Positions 1-11,510 of a stretch of 64,000 bases of DNA are shown piece by piece; within the stretch, counting starts at the first letter, position 1, and the number at the start of each line of letters is the position of its first letter. Position numbers and translations under genes: made by a program. The notes beneath the pieces were generated by a model that ran no database searches, was not told the origin of the DNA, and saw nothing but the letters and a program-made list of their open reading frames with translations. The stretch is taken from contig CAJVGD010000006.1 in NCBI GenBank assembly GCA_910890315.1, positions 992,001-1,056,000 on the forward strand, given 5' to 3'. Origin of the DNA: Serendipita indica DSM 11827. Taxonomy: Eukaryota; Basidiomycota; Agaricomycetes; Sebacinales; Serendipitaceae.

Positions 1-185
1 TATGGTGGTACAGTTGGAATATGTATGCGAGACGGGAATAAACACAGGTTGCCGCTGGTCTTTGGCCGTAACGGACTTTGAGGGAATTCGCTTTAGTCGA
101 CGGGTAGTCGGGCCGACTAGGGAAAAGGGTGATATAAGTCGGAGCACGTCGGAAGCGAGGAGAACCAGGCAAGGTGGTGATTCGT

Positions 186-1561
186 CTATGGGCGGAAGGA
201 CTCGGAGGAAGGTGGCGCGTCACGGTGTGCATCCAACGCGTAGACGCTTGCGGTTGTCTGAACCTGTGGATGAGGGATGTAGACGGACGCAGACGGCAGG
301 GGCGCCGGGGTCGCTGAGGCCGGTGGAAACGGTCCAATGTACTGGGCAGACGATCTTCGATGGTCATAGACACTGTTGTCGACGGTGGCCGACCGTGAGT
401 CGGACCCGGCAGAACTCTGCTGCGAGGGCGACGAGCTCGTCCCTGCCCCGGATGTGAGGCCAACGGGTGGGACAATTGGCGTCAGTGTTGCAGTGATTTG
501 TGGTCGCCTCGGAAGCGGTGTTGTTGTCGATGGATGGTATGCATCTGGCCAAGCAGACGTTGATTGGGCAAAGAGAGGGTGGGTCGGCGTGCTAAGGTGA
601 TCGGGGTGCTGGCTCGTGAGAGGATGCGACATGTAGCTCGAGGGACGATGCGCAATCGAGTAATAGGATGCCGTCTGCGATGGCTCATGGGGCTGCGCGT
701 AGTTGGGCGGCGCGTAAACCGTCTCGCGCTTGATCAGCCGTTCCTGTGGCAGGGCAGACGCGTTTGGGTCGAAATGTTGCGCTGGTGGAGGCTGGACGGG
801 CGGATCAAATGCGCTCTGCTCGTACAGGGGATGCGGCTTGTAGGCATGAGCATCAAAAGGAGGCTGGTATCCTGCTACTTGCGATTGCGCCGTCGGAGGT
901 CCGTGGGCGGTCGGGGGCGGCTTGTCATAGACGTTTGGAGCACCCAGGACGCCCGGATGAAGCCCATGGCCCGTCGTCACCGTCGCAGACGCCTCTGGCT
1001 TGTGCGCGCCGTGATCGAGAACAAAGGAAGGACGCGGTTGAGCGGTATTCGGGCCCATTGCGGGCGGAGTCTGGGGCCAGTTGCGCTCGTGCGGCGAGGA
1101 ATCGTCAATCTCGAGCTGGAGCTCTGGATCGTTTTCGTCTGCAATCAGTGGCTTGGTGGTGTCACACCCAGTTGGGCCGCGGCCAAGTAGATAGCGATCC
1201 GAGGGCTTTACGCCAGCCCATTGACGCAGAATGACATTCTCCCGCTCGAGTAGGCTCACTCGACGCTCCAGGTCTGGCCATCACAAGTGCGAATCGGGCG
1301 AGAAAAGGCCGGCGAAAGGTGGTCAGCGAGGAAAATAGTAGAAAAATGCACAAGAGACTTACCAGCAAGATGGGTTGTCCTACGTGCTCTAAAGAGACGC
1401 TGGACCTCTCTCTGATGGCTTTTCGGGAGCGTTTCGTCGACCTGGACGCGGTACAGCGGTCAGCGACGGGGCTCAGATGACACACACGAAGAACAGACCT
1501 TTCGTCCTCGTTTGTTGCGAACGACGAGGGGCTGGCCCATTGGATCCAGTGGGAGGGACAT
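186..1561 (-). CDS. bZIP transcription factor (Yap-like layout, atypical basic region)
   Basis: I read three exons: 1561-1499, 1441-1363 and 1273-186, joined at GT-AG sites, giving about 408 residues. Residues 20-60 form a basic region followed by a heptad-like segment. The basic core reads QREVQRLFRARR, and the start of the zipper is HLADLERRVSLLEREN. The QR.FR.R and HL.DLE pattern matches fungal AP-1/Yap-type bZIP factors, which bind DNA as dimers in the nucleus. The position normally held by the invariant Asn is Gln. The rest is Pro, Ser, His and Thr rich and looks disordered, as expected for a regulatory tail. The start is the ATG at 1561; an in-frame codon further upstream would add a short Pro-rich stretch. 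The target genes cannot be told from the sequence. Confidence 0.72.
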
Positions 1562-1868
1562 GGCGAAGGAAAGGTCCAAGTAAGCTAAACGGTTTAGCGA
1601 CGAGCTGTCACCCTGCTTGTCGACCGGGATCGGCGCTCGGACGAGGGGAGGAGGAATGTCAGTGTGCACTGGATATTATCCCAGATTATTATATAATTTT
1701 TGGGGATTATTCAACAGATGCTCGGCGCTGGCTGTGGTTCCCGGAATAATGACACCCGAATCCATGAAAACCATGTGAGCCATCTTAGCGAAGCGAAACT
1801 AGACAACGAATGCCGCTCATGAAACGAGATTCGTATAACATAGTTTGTACATAGAGCCTCTTAGCCTT
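1562..1868. other. Intergenic region, bZIP promoter and MAF1 3' side
   Basis: About 300 bases between two minus-strand genes. It must hold the 5' leader of the bZIP gene and the 3' end of MAF1. An AT-rich patch lies near 1675-1705. I see no gene, repeat or structured RNA. Confidence 0.5.
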
Positions 1869-3386
1869 TCAGAAGAGGGACGAGCCCGTCTTGCGTGCTG
1901 CAAACGCTCGTGCACCCGCACCATGTGCTCCCTGCCATCCTACGAACCGCTCAGAACCAAGATCAAGCCCTCCGCTCGATCCCGGCTTCAGCGAAGCCCC
2001 CGTCCCAGCGCTGGTGCTCGTGCTCGTATTAAGCTTCGCGACGTTCGCAGGCGAGAAGCCGTACCCGCGCGACTTGGCCCAAATCGAGATGAACAAGACC
2101 CTCTTCAGCTTGCGATTCACAAAGAACCAGTGGTTGCTCCACAGTAGCGAACCACGCAGACGGAGGTTGCGCGACCGAGTGGGGGAACGTGAGTGCCCAT
2201 TCCGTGGACGCGAACGTGCCAATAAGGAAATCGAATTTGACGTCACGTGGTTCGATGTCGTAGTAGCCATAGTCGTCGTCGGCAGAGATCCCGTGGGACG
2301 CAGTCCGGAAGAGCGCGGTCGATTATGGATCGACACACCACCCGGATAGAAGAATGGTCGCGGCCTATCGTCACTATCTTCTTCACTTTCCGTCTCTGAT
2401 CCTTTCATGAAGATTTCGTCTCCACTTTCATCTCCATCCTCTTCATCCGTGCTCCCTTCCGGCCACTCATCTTCGCTGTCATCCTCGTCCCCTCCGCCAT
2501 GGGGATCTGTTTCCGAATTGGGTGGCGTCCACACGTAGACTTCACATTGTCCATCCCTAAGCCCTATCGCGTCGTCCAAGACCCCAAAGAGGACAGGGTG
2601 CGTAGATGACACGACGTCAGACTCAAACTCGCCCTTGGACCTCCTTTCCATGGCACGGAGAGCATCGATACCCTCACTTCGCGTGGGGACGCTACTAGGC
2701 GAAAACGAACGACCTTCCCCCGGATAGGCAGAGTACGTCGTCGCTCTCGAAATCCCTGCCATATAGCCACCTCGACCAGCAGAGCCCGGCCGTCCTCCAT
2801 TCTGAATGTCAGAGGGAGACGAAACTCCGACCGACCTAAACGTATTCGACAAGGACGCGAGGACGGCGCTGCCATTCTTCTCTCGACTAAACTGGTCGGC
2901 TCCCAGGGACGCAAAGTCATGATGAGGAAACGCCGCATTCAACGTTGATTTGAGGACAAATAGCGTCTTGCGCTCGGATTTGTCTAGCTGTCCCGGCAGC
3001 TTGTAGGCGTTCTCGTCGTTTTCGTTATCCGTGCCATTGTCGCCTGGGCTCATCTCAGACCGGCGAAGGAGAGCAGAGTCGATGGGACTATTCGAGATGC
3101 TTGGGCTCCTTCCAAAATGGGTAAACGACGACGAGCGTTGTGGCGGGGCCATGATGTCGATACTCTGGCTGCGCGCCCGGTCGCCATTCTCTTTGCCAAA
3201 GAGCGCATGTGTGACTTCAATCTGGTCTTCTTTGTATTCTCTTTCGAGGTTTCTCCACATTCGTTTGTCCTTGGTTATCGGCTTCATGCTGTAGGCCTCG
3301 ATGCGGGTATGCACATTGCACTCGGACGAGTCGTAGGAGAGCAAACGCGAGAGTTGGTTGAGCTGGGGAATGTCCATGTACTTCAT
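1869..3386 (-). CDS. maf1: MAF1, repressor of RNA polymerase III
   Basis: One open frame of 505 residues. The start (MKYMDIPQLNQLSRLL, then NVHTRIEAYSMKP) is the family's conserved N-terminal box. It is followed by a Ser-rich stretch (about residues 75-110), then the second conserved block (SERKTLFVLKSTLNAAFPHH at about 138-157 and FSREKNGS), VLFGVLDDAIGL, and near the C-terminus LLWSNHWFFVNRKLKRVLF. These are the MAF1 A, B and C boxes. In yeast and humans MAF1 moves to the nucleus when TORC1 is low and binds Pol III. This protein is longer than human MAF1 (256 aa) because of an acidic linker at about 295-340 and a low-complexity stretch before box C. A small intron in that stretch cannot be excluded. 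The C-terminus is Ser/Thr/Gly rich. Confidence 0.93.
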   Translation of the reverse strand: MKYMDIPQLNQLSRLLSYDSSECNVHTRIEAYSMKPITKDKRMWRNLEREYKEDQIEVTHALFGKENGDRARSQSIDIMAPPQRSSSFTHFGRSPSISNSPIDSALLRRSEMSPGDNGTDNENDENAYKLPGQLDKSERKTLFVLKSTLNAAFPHHDFASLGADQFSREKNGSAVLASLSNTFRSVGVSSPSDIQNGGRPGSAGRGGYMAGISRATTYSAYPGEGRSFSPSSVPTRSEGIDALRAMERRSKGEFESDVVSSTHPVLFGVLDDAIGLRDGQCEVYVWTPPNSETDPHGGGDEDDSEDEWPEGSTDEEDGDESGDEIFMKGSETESEEDSDDRPRPFFYPGGVSIHNRPRSSGLRPTGSLPTTTMATTTSNHVTSNSISLLARSRPRNGHSRSPTRSRNLRLRGSLLWSNHWFFVNRKLKRVLFISIWAKSRGYGFSPANVAKLNTSTSTSAGTGASLKPGSSGGLDLGSERFVGWQGAHGAGARAFAARKTGSSLF

Positions 3387-3964
3387 TGTCGATTACAAGA
3401 GACTAGACGCTTGATTTCAGCCCACAAGGAACACGACGCAGTCATGAACACGGGGAACCGACCGACCTTTGAGACGGGTACTAATACACGCGGTGGTACG
3501 ATTAGAAGAACGTGTAGCTGTTGCTGAACGTTGTAATGAGCCGTTCAGAGTGCGGCCAAGCGGGAAACGTGCGCAACAAACTCCGGGCAACTGCTCACGC
3601 CCTCGGCGGTGGATTAGAGGCGACTAAGACGGGTGTGCTAGGTTGTAAACTTGTATCGCTACTGGTACAATTCGTCGAATTTGCGGGCAAAACGGTGCCT
3701 TTGGAACTGCGGTGCGGTCTAAGAGACGTGCCCAGAGCCCGTGGGCAACATGCGCCTGACACCCAAAGGGACTCGAAGCGAGAGACGGCATTCATTAGAT
3801 TATTCAAACAACATCTCGTTCATGCCACGTATATTTCACAAATTACTACGTTCAACTGCCATTTGCGGTCTCGAGAAACACCTGACCGGAAAACGTCACG
3901 GACACCCTGCAGCCCCTCAAGTCCCAGCATATTAGGTATAAGGTAGTTGCTAAAATTGCCGCGA
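3387..3964. other. Intergenic region upstream of MAF1
   Basis: 578 bases between the MAF1 start and the end of the LRR gene, both on the minus strand. It should contain the MAF1 promoter and 5' leader. Short open frames occur on both strands, but none has codon use or similarity that supports a gene. Confidence 0.5.
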
Positions 3965-6619
3965 TTACACACGGTCTGCGAGCCACTTGAGCAGTCCCTT
4001 TGAACCTAAAGAGGGTTAATCCCTGTGAATGAACTGCGTATCTACGTACCCTCTTTCTCCCATATCCGACGAGCAGGCACACGGAATGTATTCCCTTCCA
4101 CTAGCAGAACGTCGAGCGGCAGTAATCCGAGCAGAGGAGGTAGCTTCTCATATGTCAGACAGGTTCGCTCGCTATACCTTTTACTCACTCTTCCAATTTC
4201 GTTGTCTCGTAGATCAATCTCCTCCCCTCGAAAACCTGCAATACCTGATCCTCCTCTCCAGGCCTGTCCAAGTTCCGCAAGAGGCTCGAGAGAGGAAAGC
4301 TTGTTCCCGCGGAGCCGCAAAGTTGACAATCCCTTTCTCTTCTTATCAGGATCCGGTGTCAGAAGCGCTCCGACTCCAGATAGGGATGTCAAGAGGTTGT
4401 AAGAGAGATCGAGTGTGGACAGGGATGGGAAGAGTGCAGCGATCATTTCCAACAGTGGTTCCTTTATATTGACTGATTGTCCATTTTCCTGTGAAACTGG
4501 CACCTCACTTGGCAAGTTGCAATTATCCAAACAGAGCTCCTCGAGGTGAGGAAGGACCGGGATACCGAGCCCAGATGAGGGTAAAACAAACGATATCTCC
4601 ATCCTCCTGCTCGATAGAATGAGTACTTTGATAGAGTTTGCAAAGCTCTGTGAAAGAATGGTCGGTAACGGCAAAGTGGGAAGCGGCACCGCGAGCTCCG
4701 ATGCACTTGCAGAGTTTACAGTTGCGACCACTGAAAAGCTGCGATTGTGCGTACGAGGTTGTGGCTGGGACTTTGGGAGGGTCAGCGTGGCATGAGGTCC
4801 ATCGTAAAACTGAACCAGGGACACCACGCCACCGTTGAGGGAGAGCGATGCAACCTCGCTGACGGGTGGGGATGGTGTATCTCGTGTGGCGGCGGCGGCC
4901 AGAACACGAGCACGTCGACGACCTCCTTCGGTCGAAAGGCCTTGCTCTGCTTCAAGTTCCCAAGTCTCTTTGACTGGCTCCTCAGTGCTCGGGGAAAGTG
5001 GCTTGATGACGATCTGCCTTGGAGACTTCACTTTGGGCACTTCCGAGCTACCAATGGAGAATATGCTGTCCGGAGTGGTCGAACTCTTGCGGAGCCTCGC
5101 CCTGTTTTCTGCCTCAATCTCCCAGCTCTCCATCACAGGACCTGGCTTTCCATGGATGACATTCAGGGCGCCACGAACATTGGAGTTGGTCGGTGCGATA
5201 TGTACGTCTTTCGTCTTTATGGAACGGCGTATCGCATCCTCAGTGAGTCCCTCATTCTCTCCCAAGTCTAGCACAGATAAAGATGGTGGCGGAGCAACGG
5301 ATGGAGGAAATGCCGCGTCTGTGAGCCCACAAGCAGAGAACCGCAATGATTGGATCCCAGGAAGCGCCAAGAGAGCTTTGAAAAGAGGTCCGACCGCACC
5401 AAGTTCATTATTGGAGATATCAAAGTCTGCAAGTTCTTGCGGTAGTGACGAGAGGATGAGTGACTCTGTACGGATCTGGTTGTGCGAGATGTTGAGAATT
5501 CGAAGGGCGGGCATAGTGACCTTTGCACGTTCAATCGTGGCGCTAAAGAAGCCTTGTCCTCGTGATTGCGAATCATCAGAGGGAACAACTTTGAGTGGAA
5601 TTGTCGATAGTTTGTTGTGGGCCAAATTCAAGGTATGAAGGTTGGGCATCGAGGCGAGGTTCCTGGGAAGCTCTTCGAGCTCGTTTTCTCTGCGAATGGT
5701 TAGTTGTGCTTGTGCGACAAAACAACTACGTACGATAGATCCAGATGAGTGAGAAATACCAAGTCTGCAAGGGAATCAGGCAAACGCCTGAGTTTATTCT
5801 TATGCAGCTGGAGGACGATCAGCGACGAGTCCGGGTGGTTCAGTAATCACTCACGTCCACAATCTTCAAAGATCCGAACAGAGATAATTCGGGCTGCAGC
5901 TCTACAATCTCATTGTCCCATAGTTTCAACGTCGTTAGATCAATCTGTTCATACCAAGCAGTATTGGAGACTTTTTTGACCTTCTTCGGAGGTCCCTCTG
6001 GCTCGATCACCTCGGGAGGAGCCTCTTTCAAGGGTTCCGGGGTCACGCTGAGGTGTGATTCAAATAGGTATGACGGGATCCTCGAAAGCTCTCGTGATGC
6101 CAAAACAATTGACCCTATACGCGTCAGACGGTGACCTCAGTGGTAATAAAATTCCTTACCGCTGCTCTTTGCTCTGTCTATGGTATCCCTTATCGACCAA
6201 CGGCCTAAGATGTCATCTTCCTGGACGGGGGCAGCTGCATCGTCCAAAGCCTGTTCATCAGACGCTGACAGGCCCGTAGATTTTACAGATGCCGACTTCT
6301 TCAGCTGTTCCGCACGCCGAAGTGCAATCTGCTCTTTGATAGAGAGTGCACGCGCTGAAACGACAGGAGATGGTGTCGGAGCCTCTTTCACCGGCGATGT
6401 CGGCGTTTTACGCGGGCTATTTGGTGACAACCTTGATGCAGACGTCTTTGTCTTCAAGGTTGGTGCTGCGAGACTTGGACCGCCGCCACGAGCAGGCCGT
6501 GTGCTCGAGGTGGTCGACCCAGTAGTTGAAGAGGCTCTCGGTGTAGTCGGAGTAGATGTAGTTTTCCCTCTGGGGGTAGCAGAGGTCGTCCGGGGCCTTG
6601 GAACTCGCGAGGTAGACAT
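3965..6619 (-). CDS. LRRC40-like leucine-rich-repeat protein
   Basis: Five exons: 6619-6160, 6114-5855, 5807-5734, 5689-4050 and 4005-3965, giving about 824 residues. The first 150 residues are Ser/Thr/Pro rich and disordered. Next comes the LRRC40-type opening (SIVLASRELSRIPSYLFE, then WYEQIDLTTLKLWDNEI) and a run of LRRs such as LHKNKLRRLPDSLADL and LDLSENELEELPRNLASM. A low-complexity middle (about 380-560) separates a second LRR block near the C-terminus. The last exon, only 41 nt, restores a conserved-looking ending (EGSKGLLKWLADRV) that would be lost if the reading stopped at 4042. LRR proteins of this type are binding scaffolds; the partner is unknown. Confidence 0.85.
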
Positions 6620-6777
6620 TGAACGGGATCAAGAAGTTTGTTATTACGCTACCACCAAGCGGCTACTAGAACTGAAACACACTAACGAACGCGGCGAGTC
6701 AGCCACTGCAACCGACTGTGATTCACGTCACGGGAATGATAATGTGCCGCCTGAGCGTAGCATCCGCGACACCTCGT

Positions 6778-9700
6778 CTACCAGTCTAGGTCGACGTCCT
6801 TCTTCGCCACAGACACTTTGATGCGTTTGGAGCGACGTAGTCCCGAACTTTCTGCATTTTCCATTTCTACTTCTCTCATCTTGCGCTTTCCGGTGTTGGA
6901 GAGGGATCGCTCCGGCGTCTTTCTCAGCATATACGACTTGCCCTCGGAGCCTTGAGTACCACCAAATGCCTTTCTCTTGTTCTGATCCCGAATTGGTGAG
7001 AGCGGGAGGCGACCATCGAAAATTTCCTGTCGCACGATCGCTCAGAAGTTACCTGGCTGTCAATAGTTCCTGTACTAACCTCAGTTACAGGCGGTTCCGC
7101 CCGTTTACGGCGTGACTAAACACATGATGTGAATTAAGCTTTTGAAATATCCGCTACGCTCACCTCTTTTCCCAGACCAACTAGCTTCCTTTCGGCATTC
7201 TCGCTTGGGTCGAAGTATGGAGCCATCATGGTCGAGATTGCTGGATTCTTGGTATAGCGCGTCTTCGCTGTTTTTCGTACTTTGGCTCTCCCTCCCCCGG
7301 CTTTCATGTGAGTGGAACGTGTTTCAAATAAGCCCAGCCCGTCCTCATCCACCATTTCTGGTCCAATGAAACCTACCAGAGATCAGACACTCAAGATCAA
7401 GACCACTCCTAGTTACCGTCATTCTCTAGTCTTTTCCAGAGTTGTGAGGCCACTGCAGGAGGGGCACCTAGAATGAATGAGCAACAGCCCTGAAAGTGCC
7501 ATGGATGCTTACCGACAAGTTTCCGAAACTCAGATGCGCTTGGGGGATTCTCGATTTCGATGATCTTCAGCGCGCGACTACAGCTCGTGAGGAACATGAA
7601 TGAGCGGAGGAAAGACACAAACCGGAAGAGTGCCAATTCTCGATACTTCAACACATACTCTCTGATGAAACTTTCACCCGTAATCAAGCTAGCTTGAGAT
7701 GCTCGCAGACGACACTCGAAGCATTTGAAGCTCCGAGGCAAGCGTGGATCCTCAGAGTCATGATACCTGACTGTCAGATAGAAGTATACCTCGATTATAC
7801 GACCTTACCCATGGCACCTGAGAACCAGTCAATACTATGTGACTTGGAATTTTGAACTGACCATAGATGCACCCATCTTCCGCAAGGCCCTTCACACTGA
7901 CAAACATCATAGTCTTCGGTACCTTTCTGGATCGGGCATTAGTTTCTTGTTGCGCTTCGTAGATGCCGCGTACATGAGCAGCACAGTCGCATTCAACATC
8001 GACCGCCTCAGCTAAGCGGCCTAAGTCAGACTATGGAGTTGACACTACCGTCTCGCGTACCAGTTTGACCCAAGGAAGCTTTTTCTGATGTCCAACTCGC
8101 CGATACGTGCTGCGTTTCCAAGTCTGTACACGCGTCAGTGATGCTCAGTAGTCCATTCTCTATCTCACCCATCACAGCATAAGAGTTTCCGGAAACCGTG
8201 GTGGCATTCATGTCTTCTGAGATATTGAGCTGTCCTAGTTGTTCATGGAATGGTGTGTCTGGTTCGGGGGAACGAGATTGTGGACATTCGCCCATGTCTG
8301 AGAGAGTAGAGTAGCCGTCTGTGTTATTGCCTCGGGGGGTCATTTCTTCAATTTGAGTCGCTCCTTGATCGCTTGACGCCGACTCGCCCTGTATAGCTTT
8401 CAATATAGAGAATAGGTCTTGTACCTTACTAACAAGTTGGCTGACGTGAGTGATCTCACGGGCAGCTTTGCCTACGACGAACTGGCCAAGTGGTGCAAGA
8501 GTGCCGCTCTCTGTTCGCTCGCCGAGCAACCCCGTTGTAATGTCTTCGTCTATATTAGTTGAGACAGAGATCTCTGCATCCCAAATGATGTTTCTTTTCT
8601 GGGCGTCTGCTAGTAGTTCTTCCTCGACGACTTGCTCTTGATGTGACGCTGCATAGTCGTGTCGATTACCTGATGTGGCTAATTTGATCACGTGTGCATG
8701 ATCTTCGGTTGACTCCGCAGAAGGGAGCGCCCCTGCAACTGATTGAACCGAGACAGATACACTTTGAGAGAGTCAGCATCAATAATTTGTCAATCCAAGG
8801 GCTCACTTGTTGAAAAAGGTATTGATTTGACCTATTTTCATACGAAGAGGAGCTTCTGCAACATCATGGGTTGCGAAGGTCATTCTACTGGCTGTAGGGT
8901 CGCCACGAACGAAGAGAGGCGGTTCATAGTCGTCTGGCGCGTTTGGGTAATATTCTAGCTTGAAGGTGGCATAGCGCTTTCCTAGTTTTTATTCAGGACG
9001 ATCGCGTAGCACTTGCGCAAAGTAACTCACGAGGCAAATCCTCCAGGGTTTGTGTAATGGCGATAAGTTTATGAATAGTACTCTAGTATCCATCAATTCT
9101 CTGAGTTCTGAAAGGATTTGGGCTTACGCGTATGCTAGCTTTGACATCCGCGAGGGTGGGAGGGCGAAGCAAATTAGTCTTTGGATCGACAGATGCCATG
9201 CTAGTCTGATATCTGCTATTATGGGTATCCGTGACATTGAGGATCGGGATACGGGTACTAGTGCCCGGAAAGACTTCATACTTCGACCTAAATGAGCATT
9301 AGGGAGCATTGTGTTTGAGAACAGACCGAGAAGTCAAATGTCCAAGCTTCTATGATACTAGATATAGGGTTAGCATGTCAAATTAAATCCGATTATCCGC
9401 GCACTTGTGCGGATCATCCTTGTTCTATAAAATGGTCAGGCCCAACATGTGCTCTTGTGGACACATACGATGTAAAGAGCGAATATCATCTTTCGAAGAT
9501 ACTGCTTTTCAAGTGCATGAAAAGCGCCTTTCTCCTGTTATCTCTGTGAGCGCATGTTCACCTCGGCTGGGACAACAAACACGCACAAGATAATCGAGCA
9601 ATTCATCACCCTCTTGACTGAATCCACGCTTGACAGTCATGATCTTGTATCTGGATAGCTTGATGCCATCTTCGCTTGTCGACGTCTGAGACGAAGGAAC

Positions 9701-10079
9701 GTCGGACATGGGGTTGGGCTTGGGGTCGTCGACGACTAAATGCGCTACACCGACATTCAGTCATCTTATAGATAGTTTGATTGAGACACGTACTCTGACC
9801 GAAATTGTCCTCGGGAAGGAGCGACCTGGTGTGGCTCTCAAACAAACAAACACGGTAGGGTCAACCAACTTGCCTGAGGAATAAAATACAGCCAAAAGAT
9901 GCTGAAAGGAGCGTCTTAATTGCCACCTGGCTCTGAGCGAGTGTAATCTGATGTAACATAGCGCAAAGCATTAGTTTAGCTCAGACCGATGACAAATTAA
10001 CGCGTTTGACGCGTTCCAAACAGAATTTAATACATACTTGGGCTTGTTCGTTGACCTTTGAGGCTACTTGAGCCTGCAT
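6778..10079 (-). CDS. hop1: HOP1, meiotic chromosome-axis HORMA protein with PHD and winged helix
   Basis: About a dozen short exons. The N-terminal half is a HORMA domain: AQSQVAIKTLLSASFGCILF, SLLPEDNFGQ, LSRYKIMTVKRGFSQEGDEL, ALEKQYLRKMIFALY, and DPHNIIEAWTFDFS, which matches the family's DPNNIVEAYTF block. After a disordered middle (8026-8690), a Cys-rich module at about 7740-8020 (ECDC, CQCEGPCGRWVHLWC, FKCFECRL) is PHD-like. It is followed by a winged-helix-like segment (PPAVASQLWKRLENDG) near 7420-7470. That matches the chromatin-binding region known in yeast Hop1. The C-terminus is basic. HOP1 coats meiotic chromosome axes and directs DNA breaks to homologs. One intron (9826-9873) uses a GC donor. 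Confidence 0.92.
9826..9873 (-). other. GC-AG intron in hop1
   Basis: The donor is AG followed by gcaagt, the usual context of GC donors, and the acceptor is caccag; the intron is 48 nt. Splicing here gives FLRSLLPEDNF, the expected HORMA sequence. The only in-frame GT alternative would make an intron of about 33 nt and add residues inside the conserved block. Confidence 0.75.
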
Positions 10080-10356
10080 GACGAGGCTTTCAAGTTGTGG
10101 TGGCGGTCGAAGTTTCTGGAGACTCCCTCCAACGACGTTCAGAGTATCTAATAAATGTGCAAAAGGTCGTTATCGTCACTCCAAATCCAGTTCACATTCA
10201 CCAAATAGTTGGCGCACATCTTGGACCCGACCGATTCAGAGGGTCGGCCACGCCAGTCGTCTCCAGTACTTGCACAGGCTCCTCCTCTAAATATATGGGA
10301 TCAAGCTTATAGATATCAATACGAGACGGAAGAGATCAGCTCTCAAAGGGCAAAAT
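10080..10356. promoter_or_regulatory. Divergent promoter, hop1 and its plus-strand neighbour
   Basis: 277 bases separate the hop1 start (minus) from the ATG of the plus-strand gene at 10357. Both promoters must lie here. I do not recognise a specific factor site. Confidence 0.45.
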
Positions 10357-11405
10357 ATGAACGAGGAAGTCCGCAAACGGATAGAAGAAATTCCAACAAA
10401 CGAGTTATTCGACATTTTTGAACAGGCAATACGGACTGATTTACTGTATCGGGATCCCAACGCCGACTTGAATCGTCTGATCCAAGACATCCGCCGCAAA
10501 ACGAGCCGAGAGCTCCTGCTCCAACTAGCCTATCTCCTTCCTCATATCAGAGCCTCCACGCAAGCGAATTCCGGCCTCGGCTCGAGCGAACAATCTAATA
10601 ACCAAATCAAATATCCTCCCCCACATGAACATGGACCAGAAGGTCTTGTGGGGCCCAATCTACTCAAAAATGAGACGCCTTCAGCCGAAGATCGAGCTAC
10701 AAGTTCATTCAAAGAAGGACGTACCGTGGATTCTCATTTAGGCGGACGCTTGACCATCCCACACGATAAATGTGTTATGCGAGGCCTCTACATCATGGGG
10801 TGCAAGAGTGATCTTACGCGACAAAGGGAGTTTGTTGTAGACAAGGATTACTCCATGGGTGATCGTGGAGCATTGGAGTAAGATGGGGTTCCTTGTCGTT
10901 CCCTACCATTTCTGATCCTATTACCAGTCATAATGTCTTTCCTGTACGGTACCACTTCAAGATTGTGCAAACTGCCGATGTCCACGATCGCATGCAAAAG
11001 CTTGAGAGCGTGGGCGTCATAAAGCCAATATTGCCACCTCCATCGGAAGATGAAAACGAGGCTGAAGGGAACATGTCACGATATAGTCAAGAAAAGGAGC
11101 AGTATGAGGAAATAGTTGCTCAAACGATCTCTTCCCTGCCGACCGTTTGGCCTGCGGCGGATGACTGTATAGTGGGGTTGAACGAAGTCGAGTTCTTCGA
11201 TGGGAGAGAGGTCAGCCCGATTGATACGCTGTCACTGTATCTTATTTCTGCCTAGGTACCGAGGGAAGACCATGTTGACTTGACACAACTCGTTCGACAA
11301 GGTAATAACCAGTTGACAATCATATTCCTCTCCGACCTTGATCGCTTTTGCTTTTGCCTCTTTGAGAAAAGAGTCAGTGATACTGGTGGAATATGCAACC
11401 CGTAA
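10357..11405 (+). CDS. Uncharacterised protein, possible weak PINIT-like segment
   Basis: Three exons: 10357 to about 10877, 10929 to about 11210, and 11257-11405, joined at GT-AG sites; about 315 residues. I do not recognise the family. The N-terminus is helical and charged (MNEEVRKRIEEIPTNELFDI, then LIQDIRRKTSRELLLQLAYL), then there is a disordered Ser/Glu/Pro part. The C-terminal third has a segment (VDLTQLVRQGNNQLTIIFLS) that loosely recalls the PINIT domain of SUMO ligases, but I find no SP-RING zinc finger. An intron beginning at the GTCAGT near 11373 could move the true C-terminus downstream. The divergent arrangement with hop1 is the only context clue. Confidence 0.55.
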
Positions 11406-11510
11406 AGAAGCATAAAGCTCGGGATTCTGTTTGTTTTTACTGTTTATACGTATTATTTTCTGGAATGCACATTGGTGAAAAGTTGGGACTATCTTTCCCT
11501 CCTACTCGAC

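Noticed and set aside
2-457. Plus-strand open frame at the left edge, 151 residues
   Set aside because: It lies antisense to the bZIP gene and shows no recognisable domain; codon use looks like a shadow frame.
564-1190. Arg-rich plus-strand open frame, 208 residues
   Set aside because: Antisense to the bZIP coding exon; Arg and Trp richness is typical of a reverse reading of Pro/Ser-rich codons.
1869-3386. Possible frameshift in the MAF1 acidic linker
   Set aside because: Another minus frame is open there, but the main frame is continuous and both flanking conserved boxes lie in it.
4835-5638. Plus-strand open frame of 267 residues
   Set aside because: Antisense to the LRR exon, with no domain signal.
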